Of a stretch of DNA of 33,495 bases, positions 14,176-24,575 are shown piece after piece. The position numbers and the translations under genes were made by a program. Origin of the DNA: an uncultured Holophagaceae bacterium (lineage in GTDB: Bacteria > Acidobacteriota > Holophagae > Holophagales > Holophagaceae); NCBI GenBank assembly GCA_903840385.1, contig CAIMFT010000041.1, forward strand, positions 1-33,495, read 5' to 3'. Each line of letters starts with the position of its first letter. Within the stretch, counting starts at the first letter, position 1. The notes under the pieces are model-generated. The model worked only from the letters and a program-made list of their open reading frames with translations, had not been told where the DNA came from and ran no database searches.

Positions 14176-16182
14176 TCAGGGCTTGGTCCATCGCTCGCAC
14201 CAGTCCAGGACGGTCTGGTACCAGAGGCGGCTGTTCTGGGGCTTGGCGACGAAGTGGGTCTCGTCGGGGAAGTAGAGCAGCCGACTGGGGACGCCCCGCA
14301 CCTGCAGGACGTTGAAGAGCTGGAAGGCCTCGGTGACGGGCACGCGGTAGTCCAGCTCGCCGTGGATCACCAGCATGGGCTTGCGGAAGGCCGCAGCGCC
14401 GCTGCTGGGGCTCTGGCTGCGCCAGCGGGCCAGGTTCTCGGCGCTCTCCCAGGGCCAGCCCTTGAACTCCCAGTGGGGGAACCACAGCTCCTCGGTGCCC
14501 AGCTGCATGGCCTCGGTGTTGTAGATGCTGGCGTGGGTGACAAAGGCCGCAAAGCGCTCGGGGTAGTGGCCGGCGATCCAGTTCACCGCGTAGCCGCCGT
14601 AGCTGCCACCGGCCGCCACCACCCGCTTGGGATCGGCGTTGGGCACGGCCTTCAGGGCGGCGTCCAGGGTCTTCAGCAGGTCGGTCATCACGGCACCGTT
14701 CCAGTCGCCGCTGATGGCGTCTGTGTAGGCCTGGCCGAAGCCCGTGGAGCCCCGGGGGTTGGGCAGCACGGTGATGAAGCCGCGCCCGGCCCAGGCCTGG
14801 GCATTCCAGCGGGGGTGCCAGGCGTCGGCCCAGGCGCCCTGGGGGCCACCGTGGATGACGAAGGCCACAGGGTAGGTCTTGGCGGGGTCGTAGCCCACGG
14901 GCTTGATGATCCAGGCGTGGGCCATGGCGGGACGGCCCTCCAGGGGGACGGTATCCACCCAGAGCTCCTCGGGGCGGTTCAGGCCCAGCTCGGCGACCAG
15001 GGCCTCGTTGTGCCGGGAGGCGCGCACGGTGTGGCCGCTGCGCAGATCGACGGCATACAGGTCCTGGGGCGCGGTGAGGCTGGAGGAGACCACCACGGCC
15101 CGGTCCCGGGCCACGGCGAAGCCCTCCACATGGAGGTTGTGGGTGAGGGGGTGGAGGGTCTTGCTGTCCCAGAGGAAGAGGTCCGTGTGCCCCTGGCGCT
15201 CGCTGGTGGCGATGAGGTCGGTCCCTCGCCACTGGAAGTCCCCGAAGCTCTGGTCGAAGGCCTGGGTGGTGCGCACCACCTTGCCCGTGGTGCGGTCCAT
15301 GACCCACAGCTCCCACTGGTCGGCCTCAAAGCCAGGGCGACGCTGAGCGCGCCAGGCCAGGTAGCGGCCGTCTGGCGAGTAGCGGGGGCTGTTGTCCATG
15401 GCCGGGTTGTCCGAGACCTTCTTCACTGGGCCGCCCGCCAGGGCGACCTCGTAGATCTCACCATTGGTGGTGGTGGCCTTGGCCTGGTCCGGGTGGGAGT
15501 CGAAGGCCAGGGTCCGGCTGTCTGGGGCCCAGGCGAAGCCGTCGCCAGCGGAGACATCGGCGTAGTTGGGCACATCCGTGGCGAGGCCTGCGGTCAGGTC
15601 CCGGGGCGGTGCACTGCCATCGGCGGGCACCACGAAGAGGTGGCTCACCTGCCGGGCATCCTTCCAGGCGTTCCAGTGGCGGTAGCTCAGCGTGTCGTAG
15701 ATGCGGCCCGTGATCTTGGAGGTCTCCTTCTCCTTCAGGTAGGCAGCGTTGGCGGCCTCGTCCCCGGAGGGCACCGTGGTGCTGAGGAAGGCGAGCCACT
15801 TGCCATCGGGGCTCCAGACCTGGCCCTCACCGCCGCCGCTGAGGCTGGTCAGCTGGCGCCGCTCGCGGCTGGCCAGGGTCACGGTCCATACCTGCCCACC
15901 GGTCTGGTAGGCGAGCCGCTTGCCGTCGGGGCTGAAGCGCGGCCGGGTCTGGCTGCCCTCACCCAGGTCCAGCTCCCGGGGCTCACCGCCGGAGGGGCGG
16001 AACCAGATGCGGGTGACGGTGCGGTTGGCGGCCATGTCCACCGTGCCCACCTGGTAGGCCAGGTCGCCGGTGGTGGAGAGCTGGGGATCGGCGATGCGGC
16101 GGGCTTTGAAGAGGTCCTCGAGCTGCAGCGGGCGGGCGGCGGCCAGGGCCAGGGTGGCGGTGAACAGGAGGGCGATGCGCAC
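14176..16182 (-). CDS. Exported S9-family prolyl oligopeptidase-like peptidase
   Basis: The protein has 668 residues and is started at GTG 16182, giving the signal peptide VRIALLFTATLALAAARP, with GAGG 6 bases upstream. A beta-propeller region (about 40-420) shows repeated WSPDGKWLAFLS-, FSPDGKRLAYQT- and YSPDGRYLAWRA-type blades. The C-terminal alpha/beta-hydrolase has GGSYGGY with nucleophile S527, D611 in HGELDYRVP and H643 in DETHF, the full catalytic triad. This fits the S9C acylaminoacyl/dipeptidyl peptidase group, likely acting on peptides in the periplasm. It follows the S41 peptidase gene by 11 bp, suggesting a two-peptidase operon. The longer in-frame extension overlaps the S41 gene and is not supported. 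Confidence 0.93.
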   Translation of the reverse strand: MRIALLFTATLALAAARPLQLEDLFKARRIADPQLSTTGDLAYQVGTVDMAANRTVTRIWFRPSGGEPRELDLGEGSQTRPRFSPDGKRLAYQTGGQVWTVTLASRERRQLTSLSGGGEGQVWSPDGKWLAFLSTTVPSGDEAANAAYLKEKETSKITGRIYDTLSYRHWNAWKDARQVSHLFVVPADGSAPPRDLTAGLATDVPNYADVSAGDGFAWAPDSRTLAFDSHPDQAKATTTNGEIYEVALAGGPVKKVSDNPAMDNSPRYSPDGRYLAWRAQRRPGFEADQWELWVMDRTTGKVVRTTQAFDQSFGDFQWRGTDLIATSERQGHTDLFLWDSKTLHPLTHNLHVEGFAVARDRAVVVSSSLTAPQDLYAVDLRSGHTVRASRHNEALVAELGLNRPEELWVDTVPLEGRPAMAHAWIIKPVGYDPAKTYPVAFVIHGGPQGAWADAWHPRWNAQAWAGRGFITVLPNPRGSTGFGQAYTDAISGDWNGAVMTDLLKTLDAALKAVPNADPKRVVAAGGSYGGYAVNWIAGHYPERFAAFVTHASIYNTEAMQLGTEELWFPHWEFKGWPWESAENLARWRSQSPSSGAAAFRKPMLVIHGELDYRVPVTEAFQLFNVLQVRGVPSRLLYFPDETHFVAKPQNSRLWYQTVLDWCERWTKP

Positions 16183-16193
16183 GGGAGCCTCGA

Positions 16194-17774
16194 TCAGCGG
16201 GCGTTGGCGACGGTGGCGGCCGGGGCGCGCTGCAGCAGCATCTTCTTCTGCAGCAGGGTCTCGGCTTCGGGCAGAACCTCCAGGGCCTTGAGGATCACGG
16301 GGTCCTTCTCGCACAGGACCTTGAACCCGGCCTCGACGCCGAAGGCCACGTTCTGCATCTCGATGGAGAGCTGCTCCTGCATGGCGGCGAGGTTGGCGTC
16401 CCAGTCCTTGTCGGCGATCTCAAGCTTCTGCTCCTTGGTCCAGGCGCGGAAGCGGGCCATGATCGCCTCGTCGGCGTGCTGGCCGGGTTGGACGCCGTAC
16501 CGCTCCTTCTCCTGCACCGCATAGCGGAACAGGGACTGTTGGCGGAAGCGCAGGTTCACCATGAACTCGTTGAGGCGCACGGTCGGCAGGGCATAGTCCG
16601 GGTTGATGCCGCCGCCGCCATAGACCGTGCGGCCCAGGTCGGTCTTGAAGGGCGGCCCCAGGGGCTTGGTGTCCTTCTCGTCCTCGGGGTTGTAGTAGTC
16701 GTCCAGGCCGTGGGTGTAGTCGCGCTGGATGCTGCGTCCCGAGGGGGTGTAGTAGCGGGCGGTGGTCAGGGCCAGGCCCCGGGACCGGTTGATGGTCAGG
16801 ACGCTCTGCACCAGGCCCTTGCCCCAGCTGGTCTGGCCGACCACGAGGCCGCGGTCATGGTCCTGCACCGCCCCGGTGACGATCTCGCTGGCGCTGGCCG
16901 AGCCGCGGTTGATGAGGATGACCAGGGGGAAGGGATCGAGCTGGGCGCCCTTGTTGGTCCGGGTCTGGTTCTCTTCCCGGCCGTCCCGGCCTTTCTGGCT
17001 GACGATGAGCTGGTCGGGGCCCAGGAGCTGGCGGCAGATGCCAATGGCTGCATCCAGGACGCCGCCGCCATTGCCGCGCAGGTCCAGCAGGAGGCGCTTC
17101 ATGCCCTGCTTCTTGAGGCTGGCCACGGCCCGGTCGAACTCCTCGGCGGTGGTCTCGCCGAAGTCCTTGATGAGGATCAGACCCGTGGTGGGGTTCAGCA
17201 TGAAGCTGTAGTAGACGCTGTTGGTGGGCACCTCGGCCCGGGCGATGGAGAACTTCAGGAACTCGGTGACGCCAGAGCGCTGGATGGCCAGCTCCACCAG
17301 GGTGCCCTTCTCGCCGCGCAGCTTCTGGAGGGCGCCGTTGGAGGTCATGCCCTCGGTGGAGGTGCCGTCGATCTCCTTGATGATGTCGCCGGAGCGCACC
17401 CCCAGCCGCTCGGCCGGGCCGCCCTTCATGGGGCTGATGATGGCGATGCCCTGGTCGTGCTGCTGGATGATGGCCCCGATGCCGAAGAAGGAGCCCTTCT
17501 GCTCCTCCCGCATCAGGCGGAACTCACTCTCATCCATGTAGTTTGAGTGCGGGTCCAGGGTGTGCAGCATGCCCTGGATGGTGGCGTGGGTCAGCTGGCG
17601 GGGCGTGGGCGGTTCGGGGCTCTGCTTCTGGACCAGGTCCATCACCTCGGTGAGGGTGTCCAGGCTCCGCTGCCGGGCGCCTTCGCCGCCAGTCCGGGCC
17701 AGCAGGGGACCGGCCACGGCCACCGTGGCCAGCAGCACCATCCACATCCAGTTGCGCTTGAGAAATCGGGCCAT
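16194..17774 (-). CDS. S41-family C-terminal processing peptidase
   Basis: This 526-residue protein has an N-terminal membrane anchor or signal (about 9-26, WMWMVLLATVAVAGPLLA). A PDZ domain follows at about 95-170 (SPMKGGPAERLGVRSGDIIK). The catalytic part has the GSASASEI signature, where S294 and K319 of SWGKGLVQ are spaced as the Ser-Lys dyad of this family. The C-terminal 150 residues form a less typical helical tail. Such CTP/Prc-like enzymes trim or degrade periplasmic proteins. The ATG at 17774 is preceded by AGGA. The gene sits 60 bp after gmk and 11 bp before the S9 peptidase, in a likely shared transcript. Confidence 0.93.
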   Translation of the reverse strand: MARFLKRNWMWMVLLATVAVAGPLLARTGGEGARQRSLDTLTEVMDLVQKQSPEPPTPRQLTHATIQGMLHTLDPHSNYMDESEFRLMREEQKGSFFGIGAIIQQHDQGIAIISPMKGGPAERLGVRSGDIIKEIDGTSTEGMTSNGALQKLRGEKGTLVELAIQRSGVTEFLKFSIARAEVPTNSVYYSFMLNPTTGLILIKDFGETTAEEFDRAVASLKKQGMKRLLLDLRGNGGGVLDAAIGICRQLLGPDQLIVSQKGRDGREENQTRTNKGAQLDPFPLVILINRGSASASEIVTGAVQDHDRGLVVGQTSWGKGLVQSVLTINRSRGLALTTARYYTPSGRSIQRDYTHGLDDYYNPEDEKDTKPLGPPFKTDLGRTVYGGGGINPDYALPTVRLNEFMVNLRFRQQSLFRYAVQEKERYGVQPGQHADEAIMARFRAWTKEQKLEIADKDWDANLAAMQEQLSIEMQNVAFGVEAGFKVLCEKDPVILKALEVLPEAETLLQKKMLLQRAPAATVANAR

Positions 17775-17834
17775 GGGGATCCTAGGGGGACTACCAGGAT
17801 ACGCCGGGCAGTCCCAGCGGGCGACGTGCCGTTT

Positions 17835-18452
17835 TTATGCGAACCCTTCCAGCAACTTCTGGGCGATGGGGGCCATCCGCTCCCGCCGGGCCCGGGTGGC
17901 GAGGATGATGCCCTCGAACTGCCGGTAGGCCCGTTCGATGTCGTCATTGATCACCAGGTAGTCGTAGTCGGGATAGAAAGTCAGCTCGTGGCGGGCGTGC
18001 TGCAGGCGGATGCGGATCTGCTCGTCCGAGTCCTTGCCCCGGGTGCGGAGGCGCTCCTCCAGGGAGGCGGCGGTGGGGGGCAGGACGAAGATCATGCAGG
18101 CGTCCGGGATCACTCGGTGGAGGTTCGCTGCGCCGGTGGTCTCGATGTCCAGCAGCACGTCCCGGCCCGAGGCCAGCATCTCCTCCAGCCAGGCCCGGCC
18201 GGTGCCGTAGCGGTTGGCGTAGACCTGGACCCACTCCACGAAGGCGTCCTCGCGCACCATGGCGTCGAAGGTGGTGTCATCCACAAAGAAGTACTCCCGG
18301 CCATCCACCTCGCCCGGGCGGGGCTTGCGGGTGGTGAAGGAGACGGAAAAGACCAGGTCCGGCAGGCTGGCCACCAGGCGCTGGGTGAGCGTGGACTTGC
18401 CGGCCCCGGAGGGCGCCGAGACCACGAACACGCTGCCGGGATGCTGAACCAA
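17835..18452 (-). CDS. gmk: Guanylate kinase
   Basis: This 205-residue protein has the typical length. The P-loop is APSGAGKST (about 13-21). The GMP-binding segment includes SFTTRKPRPGEVDGREYFFV and the later DIETTGAANLHR and LRTRGKDS lid regions. It converts GMP to GDP with ATP in the cytoplasm. The start is TTG at 18450-18452, supported by AGGAGG seven bases upstream and by the N-terminus matching the family directly before the P-loop. The gene lies 37 bp after the receiver/PEP-binding protein and before the two peptidases. Confidence 0.96.
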   Translation of the reverse strand: MVQHPGSVFVVSAPSGAGKSTLTQRLVASLPDLVFSVSFTTRKPRPGEVDGREYFFVDDTTFDAMVREDAFVEWVQVYANRYGTGRAWLEEMLASGRDVLLDIETTGAANLHRVIPDACMIFVLPPTAASLEERLRTRGKDSDEQIRIRLQHARHELTFYPDYDYLVINDDIERAYRQFEGIILATRARRERMAPIAQKLLEGFA

Positions 18453-18489
18453 GGTGTTCCTCCTGGACTCACTTTAGCGGAAGGTGGCC

Positions 18490-21400
18490 CTAGTCGAACG
18501 CGATGGGTCCCGGGGGCAGGGGCGGTGGGGTCCGCTTGAAGATGGCCGAGGCCGAGTTGCGGCCATCCATGACGATGTGGATGGGGGTCTTCAGGCGGGT
18601 GTGGATGAGGCAGTCCGAGCGCCAGACCTGGGGCTGGGCCCGCAGCCAGTCCCAGTCCAGCACATTCCGGCCCCGGGGATAGGGCACGGTGAAGTAGCCG
18701 ATGTTCAGGGAGGTCACATTGTGGAAGAAGTGGGAGCCCAGGGAGGCGTCCGCCTGGAAGTTCTCCATGGCGTATTCGACGATGACCTGGGCGCAGCTGA
18801 TCATGGACCAGGTGATGGGGATCCCCAGATGGCGGTCGTTGCTGCCCCAGCGGCCGGGTCCCAGCAGGACGTAGCGGCTGCCGTCCGTGCGGAAGCGGTC
18901 GTTCAGTTGCTCCAGGCGGGCCGCCAGGGCGGGGGTCTCGAACTTGTCGAAGCCGGCCGGATCCACCCAGACGATGTCCCGGATGCCCTCCACCACGCCG
19001 TTCCCCACGCAGCGCTCGGAGTAGAGGAACAGCTCCGCCGGGTCCAGGTCCTCGGCGATGAGGGTCACGTCCCCGCTCTCCACCAGCTGATGCTTGATCT
19101 GCAGCAGGGTGAAGGTGGGCTTGCCGTTCTGGGGGTCCTTGTCCAGGTTCACGGCGAACTCGATCTCCACCGGCGTCTCCATGGCGTCCCGGAGGATCCC
19201 CATGAGCCGCTGGAGGATCTTGGCCAGGGGGAACTGGTCGTACTTGAGGATGTTCCGGAAGTTCACGATGCGCGGCCCGCGGCTATCCAGGCCGTCCCGG
19301 ATGCGGTCATCGTTGGCGTCCCAGGCCGAGGCCAGGTGCCAGAGGGCGCCGTCCTTCTCGGCCTGACTGATGTCGAGGGTCACCAGGGTGGTGTCGTCGC
19401 CAGCGTGCAGGTCCACGGAGGAGCGGGCCATGTCCAGGGCATAGAACTGCTTCTGGGTGGTCCGCAGCTGCTCCTTGGGGGACAGCATGTCCATCTCGGG
19501 ATAGGGCGGCGCGAAGCGGTAGGACTTCCCGCCCTCCACCACGTATTTGCCGAGCCCCACGGCGATGTTGGCGATGCCGTCCTGGGGCTGGGTGTGGGCC
19601 ACCGGGTAGTAGTTGAAGGACTGGGCCACGCCCGAGATGTGGGGGTAGAAGTGGTCCCCGAAGCGGCTGCCGGACACGTCCTGGATGAGGATGGCCATCT
19701 GCTCTTCCTCGATCTTGTAGTCGATGGCCTGGAAGTAGGAGCGGGCGGCCTTGGCGTAGACGGACGCATAGACCAGCTTGATGGCCTCAGTGAGCTGCGC
19801 CTCGCGGACGGCCGGGTCCGGGTGGTTGTTGGGCAGGAAGAAGGTGTTGTAGAGCCCGGCGAAGGGATGGGAGAGAGCGTCCTCCAGCAGGCCCGAGGAG
19901 CGCACCGCCAGGGGGCCGTGGGCGTGCTTGGCCAGGTAGAGGCGGAGCTTGGTTGTGAGGTCATGGCTGAGCGAGCCCTGGAGGAAGCGCCACTTGATGG
20001 CGTCGTCGTCGAGGTGCGTGTGGAGGATCTGCCGGAGGCCGTGGCGGTTGATGAAGGAGGTGAACTCCTCCGTGCCGATGATGGCTGACTTGGGGATGCG
20101 GATGTTCGCGTCCTGCAGCAGGTCGTCGAGGTCCAGGCGGGAGAGCAGCGAGTGGATGAAGGCCACCCCGCGGCCCTTGCCGCCCATGGAGCCCGGCGCC
20201 AGGCGCAGGATGTTCAGCTCCTCCCGGGGCGTCGAGTCCGTGAGGGGCAGCACCTTGCCCAGGGTCTTCATGCGCTGGACATAGTCGCCCACGCTGATGA
20301 GGAAGGCGCGCAGGTCCTCCTGGTCCCGGTAGTCCGTGATGCGGAACTTGGCCAGCACCTTGGCCACCTGCACCTCGCCGCGGGCCATGATCCAGGCCGA
20401 GAAGTGGTTCCGGGAGGCGTGGTAGACCAGGGACTCGGCGGGGACCGTGCGCAGCTTGGCCTGCAGGTCCTCCATGTCGGTGGCTCGGGCGATCACCTCG
20501 CCGGCGTCGTTGCGGAAGATGAAGTCGCCGAAGCCCAGGCTCTCGTGGAAGAAGCTGGAGAGCTCGGCGGCCAGGGTCAGGGAGTTCTTGTTCAGGAACC
20601 CGCTGTTGCTGGACTTGGCCATGGACTCCTTGAGGGGGTCCGAGGACTGGAGCAGGGTGGGCAGGTGGGGGATGCGGTCCTTGATGGCTTGCAGTAGCTT
20701 GACGCCGGCCTCCCGGTCGATGGCGCCGCCCTTGGGGAACTTGCGGTCGCTGATCACGCAGAGCAGGTAGTCCTGGTAGCGGTCGATGTAGGCCATGGCC
20801 TCTTCATAGGTCGTGGCCAGGAGCAGCTTGGGCCGAACCCGCATGGACAGGGTGCGGGTCATGCCGTCCATGTTCTGGTCCTTGGCCAGCCGTGTGGTCT
20901 GCTTGAGGATCTCGGCGTACAGGATGGGCAGGTAGCGCGAGTAGTAGCGGATGCTGTCCTCGACCAGGAGGATCACCCGGGTGAGGCCCACCGCCGTGTC
21001 GTTGGCCACGTTGGCCCGGTCTTCCATGAACTTGACCATGCCCATGAAGATCTCGGGATTGCCGTTCCACACGAAGATCTGGTCGTAGTGCCGCTGGAGG
21101 TCCTGGCGGCGACGGTCCAGGGCGCCCACCTCCACGTTGTCGTTGAGGAGGAGGTAGATGGGGATGCGTGGCGCCGCCTGGCGGAGGGCGTTGGAGAGCT
21201 CCACGTGGCCGCCCTGGCCCATGCGGCGCATGACGATGATGATGTCGAAGTGCCGGGTCCCGCACTTCTCCAGGGCCTCGTCCAGGGTGGACACATTGGT
21301 CACCCGGGGTGGGTTGCTCATGTTCAGCTGGTAGTAGCCGTCGAAGAGGATCTCCGTCAGCAGGCCGTCCTGCTCCAGCGTGAAGGCGTCGAAGGCCGGG

Positions 21401-21504
21401 GCCACCAGGAGGATCTCCCGGGTGCGCAGGGGCATGAGGTCATGGAAGACCTCCTTGTCCGAGGCGTACTTGCGGAAGATATCGTTGAACTCACGGCTGA
21501 GCAT
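18490..21504 (-). CDS. Receiver-like and PEP/pyruvate-binding (PPDK_N-type) domain protein
   Basis: This protein has 1004 residues from ATG 21504. The GTG 14 codons earlier lies inside the gdhA terminator and is rejected. Residues about 28-160 look like a degenerate receiver domain: the usual phospho-Asp position in FDIIIVMRRM is M92. Residues about 175-310 look like an intact receiver, with E182/D183, D253 in ISDRKFP, S287-S288 and K306, but with an insertion before the second strand. Residues about 430-900 match the ATP-grasp-like N-terminal domain of PEP synthase/PPDK: GSMGGKGRG (438-446) and AVRSSGLLEDALSHPFAGLY (533-552). The swivelling His domain and the TIM barrel were not found. It may be a phosphorylation-controlled nucleotide- or PEP-handling enzyme. 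Function is unknown. Confidence 0.8.
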   Translation of the reverse strand: MLSREFNDIFRKYASDKEVFHDLMPLRTREILLVAPAFDAFTLEQDGLLTEILFDGYYQLNMSNPPRVTNVSTLDEALEKCGTRHFDIIIVMRRMGQGGHVELSNALRQAAPRIPIYLLLNDNVEVGALDRRRQDLQRHYDQIFVWNGNPEIFMGMVKFMEDRANVANDTAVGLTRVILLVEDSIRYYSRYLPILYAEILKQTTRLAKDQNMDGMTRTLSMRVRPKLLLATTYEEAMAYIDRYQDYLLCVISDRKFPKGGAIDREAGVKLLQAIKDRIPHLPTLLQSSDPLKESMAKSSNSGFLNKNSLTLAAELSSFFHESLGFGDFIFRNDAGEVIARATDMEDLQAKLRTVPAESLVYHASRNHFSAWIMARGEVQVAKVLAKFRITDYRDQEDLRAFLISVGDYVQRMKTLGKVLPLTDSTPREELNILRLAPGSMGGKGRGVAFIHSLLSRLDLDDLLQDANIRIPKSAIIGTEEFTSFINRHGLRQILHTHLDDDAIKWRFLQGSLSHDLTTKLRLYLAKHAHGPLAVRSSGLLEDALSHPFAGLYNTFFLPNNHPDPAVREAQLTEAIKLVYASVYAKAARSYFQAIDYKIEEEQMAILIQDVSGSRFGDHFYPHISGVAQSFNYYPVAHTQPQDGIANIAVGLGKYVVEGGKSYRFAPPYPEMDMLSPKEQLRTTQKQFYALDMARSSVDLHAGDDTTLVTLDISQAEKDGALWHLASAWDANDDRIRDGLDSRGPRIVNFRNILKYDQFPLAKILQRLMGILRDAMETPVEIEFAVNLDKDPQNGKPTFTLLQIKHQLVESGDVTLIAEDLDPAELFLYSERCVGNGVVEGIRDIVWVDPAGFDKFETPALAARLEQLNDRFRTDGSRYVLLGPGRWGSNDRHLGIPITWSMISCAQVIVEYAMENFQADASLGSHFFHNVTSLNIGYFTVPYPRGRNVLDWDWLRAQPQVWRSDCLIHTRLKTPIHIVMDGRNSASAIFKRTPPPLPPGPIAFD

Positions 21505-21541
21505 GCGGGGGGCCTCGTCTCCATCGCAGTTTACTTTGCCG

Positions 21542-21583
21542 GGCACAAAAAGAGGGGCCGCACGCGGCCCCTCTTTTTGTGCC
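21542..21583 (-). terminator. Strong intrinsic terminator after gdhA
   Basis: A perfect 20-bp stem (21542-21561 with 21564-21583) ends in A/T-rich bases that give TTTTTGTGCC on the minus strand. It lies 22 bp past the gdhA stop and separates gdhA from the receiver/PEP-binding gene. Confidence 0.9.
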
Positions 21584-21604
21584 TTGGGAAAAGGCAGTGG
21601 TGGG

Positions 21605-22954
<1,350 letters not shown>

Positions 22955-23155
22955 GGGTGCTCCATGCAGGGTTGGAAGGGGGGCTCGGGCCCGGATCCGG
23001 ATGGTCAAAGAGGTGGAGGTGCCGGTTGGTGCAGGGCCCAAAAAGCGGCCGAGATGACTCTAGCCCCTGGCGACGTCCGGTGGTGGTCCGACTGCGCCAA
23101 TCGGTGACGTACAGCACTCAAATGGGGGTCCAGTGGGAAAAAACGGCTCGTGATA

Positions 23156-23170
23156 TTGACACTATGTCAA
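23156..23170. promoter_or_regulatory. Palindrome TTGACA-CTA-TGTCAA upstream of gdhA
   Basis: This perfect 6-bp dyad overlaps the stop codon of the PIG-L gene and lies about 200 bp upstream of gdhA. The TGTCAA arm reads TTGACA on the minus strand, but no -10 hexamer sits at a normal distance. An operator role is possible but weakly supported. Confidence 0.3.
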
Positions 23171-24015
23171 GGCAGAAGCCGCCCCAGCCGCTCGCTGGCC
23201 TCGGCCCGGAAGCGGTCGATGGCGGCCAGGGCGAAGGCCGCCGGATCGAGCCGATCATCCGCAGCCAGGGGGCTCAGGTCCAGGGCGAAGGTCAGGCCTT
23301 GCGCCCCATCCACCGCATGGCTGGCCTGGTAGGTGGCATGGGCCCGGCGGCGGCCCAGGGTGGCCAGGTCGTAGCGCTTGCCGCCGGCGATCTGGCTCTT
23401 GAAGACGTTGAGGAGGGCGGCCTGCAGGTCTTCTTCCGTGCCCAGGTCCAGGGCCACCTTGTCGGCCTCGGTGAGCCAGTCCAGGTCGCGCCACACCTCG
23501 CAGCCCAGGAGGCGCGCCGGGCGCTGATCAGGGGGCAGGCTGCGCACGGCGGCGAGCACCGCCAGCGTCACGGCCACGTGGGTGTCGTGGCTGTCCAGGA
23601 GGTTGTGGGTGTAGAGGACGGTGGGCCGGGCGGCGGCGAGCAGGGCCGCCAAGTCCGCCGTGGCCCCATGGGCCCCTGCCTTGAGAGCCGCGCTGGGGTG
23701 GCTAAGCTGCACGCAGGCACCGTACTCGCCAAGGCGGGCGGCCTCCTGCTGCTCCTCCCACCGCAGTAGCTGCATGTCGGCATCGGTGCTGGCGGCGTAG
23801 CGCCCGCTGCGGGGTGAGCCGGCCCCATCCGTGACGACCACCCCCAGGAACCACGCGTCCGGCTGTCCGTGGCAGGCCTGGATGCCATGGTGGGCCAGGA
23901 TCTCCAGATCATCCGGGTGGGCCCCCACGGCCATGTGGGTGGTGCGGGCCAGGGCGCCCGGCAGGTCCGTGCCATCGGGAACGAGGTACCGGGCATCGGG
24001 ATGGCTGAAGCGCAC
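23167..24015 (-). CDS. PIG-L/LmbE-family deacetylase
   Basis: This 282-residue protein starts at GTG 24015 with GAGGTGA upstream. The zinc motif AHPDD (32-36) is followed by HNLLDSHDTH (137-146). H33, D36 and H146 are the probable zinc ligands, with D35 as general base. Family members remove acetyl groups from N-acetylglucosamine-like substrates, for example in mycothiol, bacillithiol or GPI precursor pathways. The N-terminus is longer than in minimal members. Neighbours (gdhA and hotdog thioesterases) do not reveal the substrate. No bacillithiol genes are in the window. Confidence 0.88.
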   Translation of the reverse strand: MRFSHPDARYLVPDGTDLPGALARTTHMAVGAHPDDLEILAHHGIQACHGQPDAWFLGVVVTDGAGSPRSGRYAASTDADMQLLRWEEQQEAARLGEYGACVQLSHPSAALKAGAHGATADLAALLAAARPTVLYTHNLLDSHDTHVAVTLAVLAAVRSLPPDQRPARLLGCEVWRDLDWLTEADKVALDLGTEEDLQAALLNVFKSQIAGGKRYDLATLGRRRAHATYQASHAVDGAQGLTFALDLSPLAADDRLDPAAFALAAIDRFRAEASERLGRLLP

Positions 24016-24126
24016 GGTTCACCTCGGGACGGGCAGGGGCGGGGGCTGGGGCGTGCCTTTGATTATGGGCTCAGGCGGCCCTGATAGCATGGGCTCAGTT
24101 CCCCCCGCCGCACCCAAGGAGTCCCC

Positions 24127-24549
24127 ATGAGCCCCCTGAATCAGGCCGAGGTGGAGCGCCTCTTCACGGCCTCGCCCTTCATCCAGCACCTGGGGCTGAA
24201 GCTGGTGTCCATCACGCCCGGAGAGTGCCGGACCGTGCTGGCGCTGGAGGAACGACACCTGCAGCAGGAGGGCTACGTGCACGCCGGGGTGCAGGCCACC
24301 GTGGCCGACCACACCGCTGGCGCCGCCGGAGCCAGCCTCATCGAGCCGGGCCAGTTCGTGCTGTCCGCCGAGTTCAAGATCAACCTGCTCCGCGCCGCCA
24401 AGGGCACGCGCCTGGAGTGCGTGGCCAAGGTGCTGAAGGCCGGCGCGTCCCTGTCCGTGGTGGAGTCCGAGGTCTACTGCGGCACCGGCGACGACCTCCG
24501 CCTCGTGTCCAAGACCACCGTGACCCTGGCGATCCTGCGGCCGCGCTGA
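24127..24549 (+). CDS. PaaI-type hotdog thioesterase 1
   Basis: This 140-residue protein begins at ATG 24127 after AAGGAG. The hotdog helix is HAGVQATVADHTAGAAG (about 57-73), with D66 a likely catalytic or substrate-contacting acid. The beta strand EFKINLLRAAKG follows, typical for PaaI/YigI-like enzymes. It probably hydrolyses an acyl-CoA in the cytoplasm; the acyl group is unknown. It is divergent from the PIG-L gene and convergent with a second hotdog gene across a repeat hairpin. Its end borders on the array starting at 24576. Confidence 0.85.
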   Translation: MSPLNQAEVERLFTASPFIQHLGLKLVSITPGECRTVLALEERHLQQEGYVHAGVQATVADHTAGAAGASLIEPGQFVLSAEFKINLLRAAKGTRLECVAKVLKAGASLSVVESEVYCGTGDDLRLVSKTTVTLAILRPR

Positions 24550-24575
24550 AAGAGTACGCCACACGGAAACTGATT

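Noticed and set aside
14254..16524. 756-codon plus-strand open frame opposite the S9 and S41 peptidase genes
   Set aside because: Same shadow composition. It crosses two real genes and their junction.
21505..21546. GTG start 14 codons upstream of the receiver/PEP-binding protein
   Set aside because: It lies within the gdhA terminator stem. ATG 21504 has purine-rich GGAGACGAGG upstream and is preferred.
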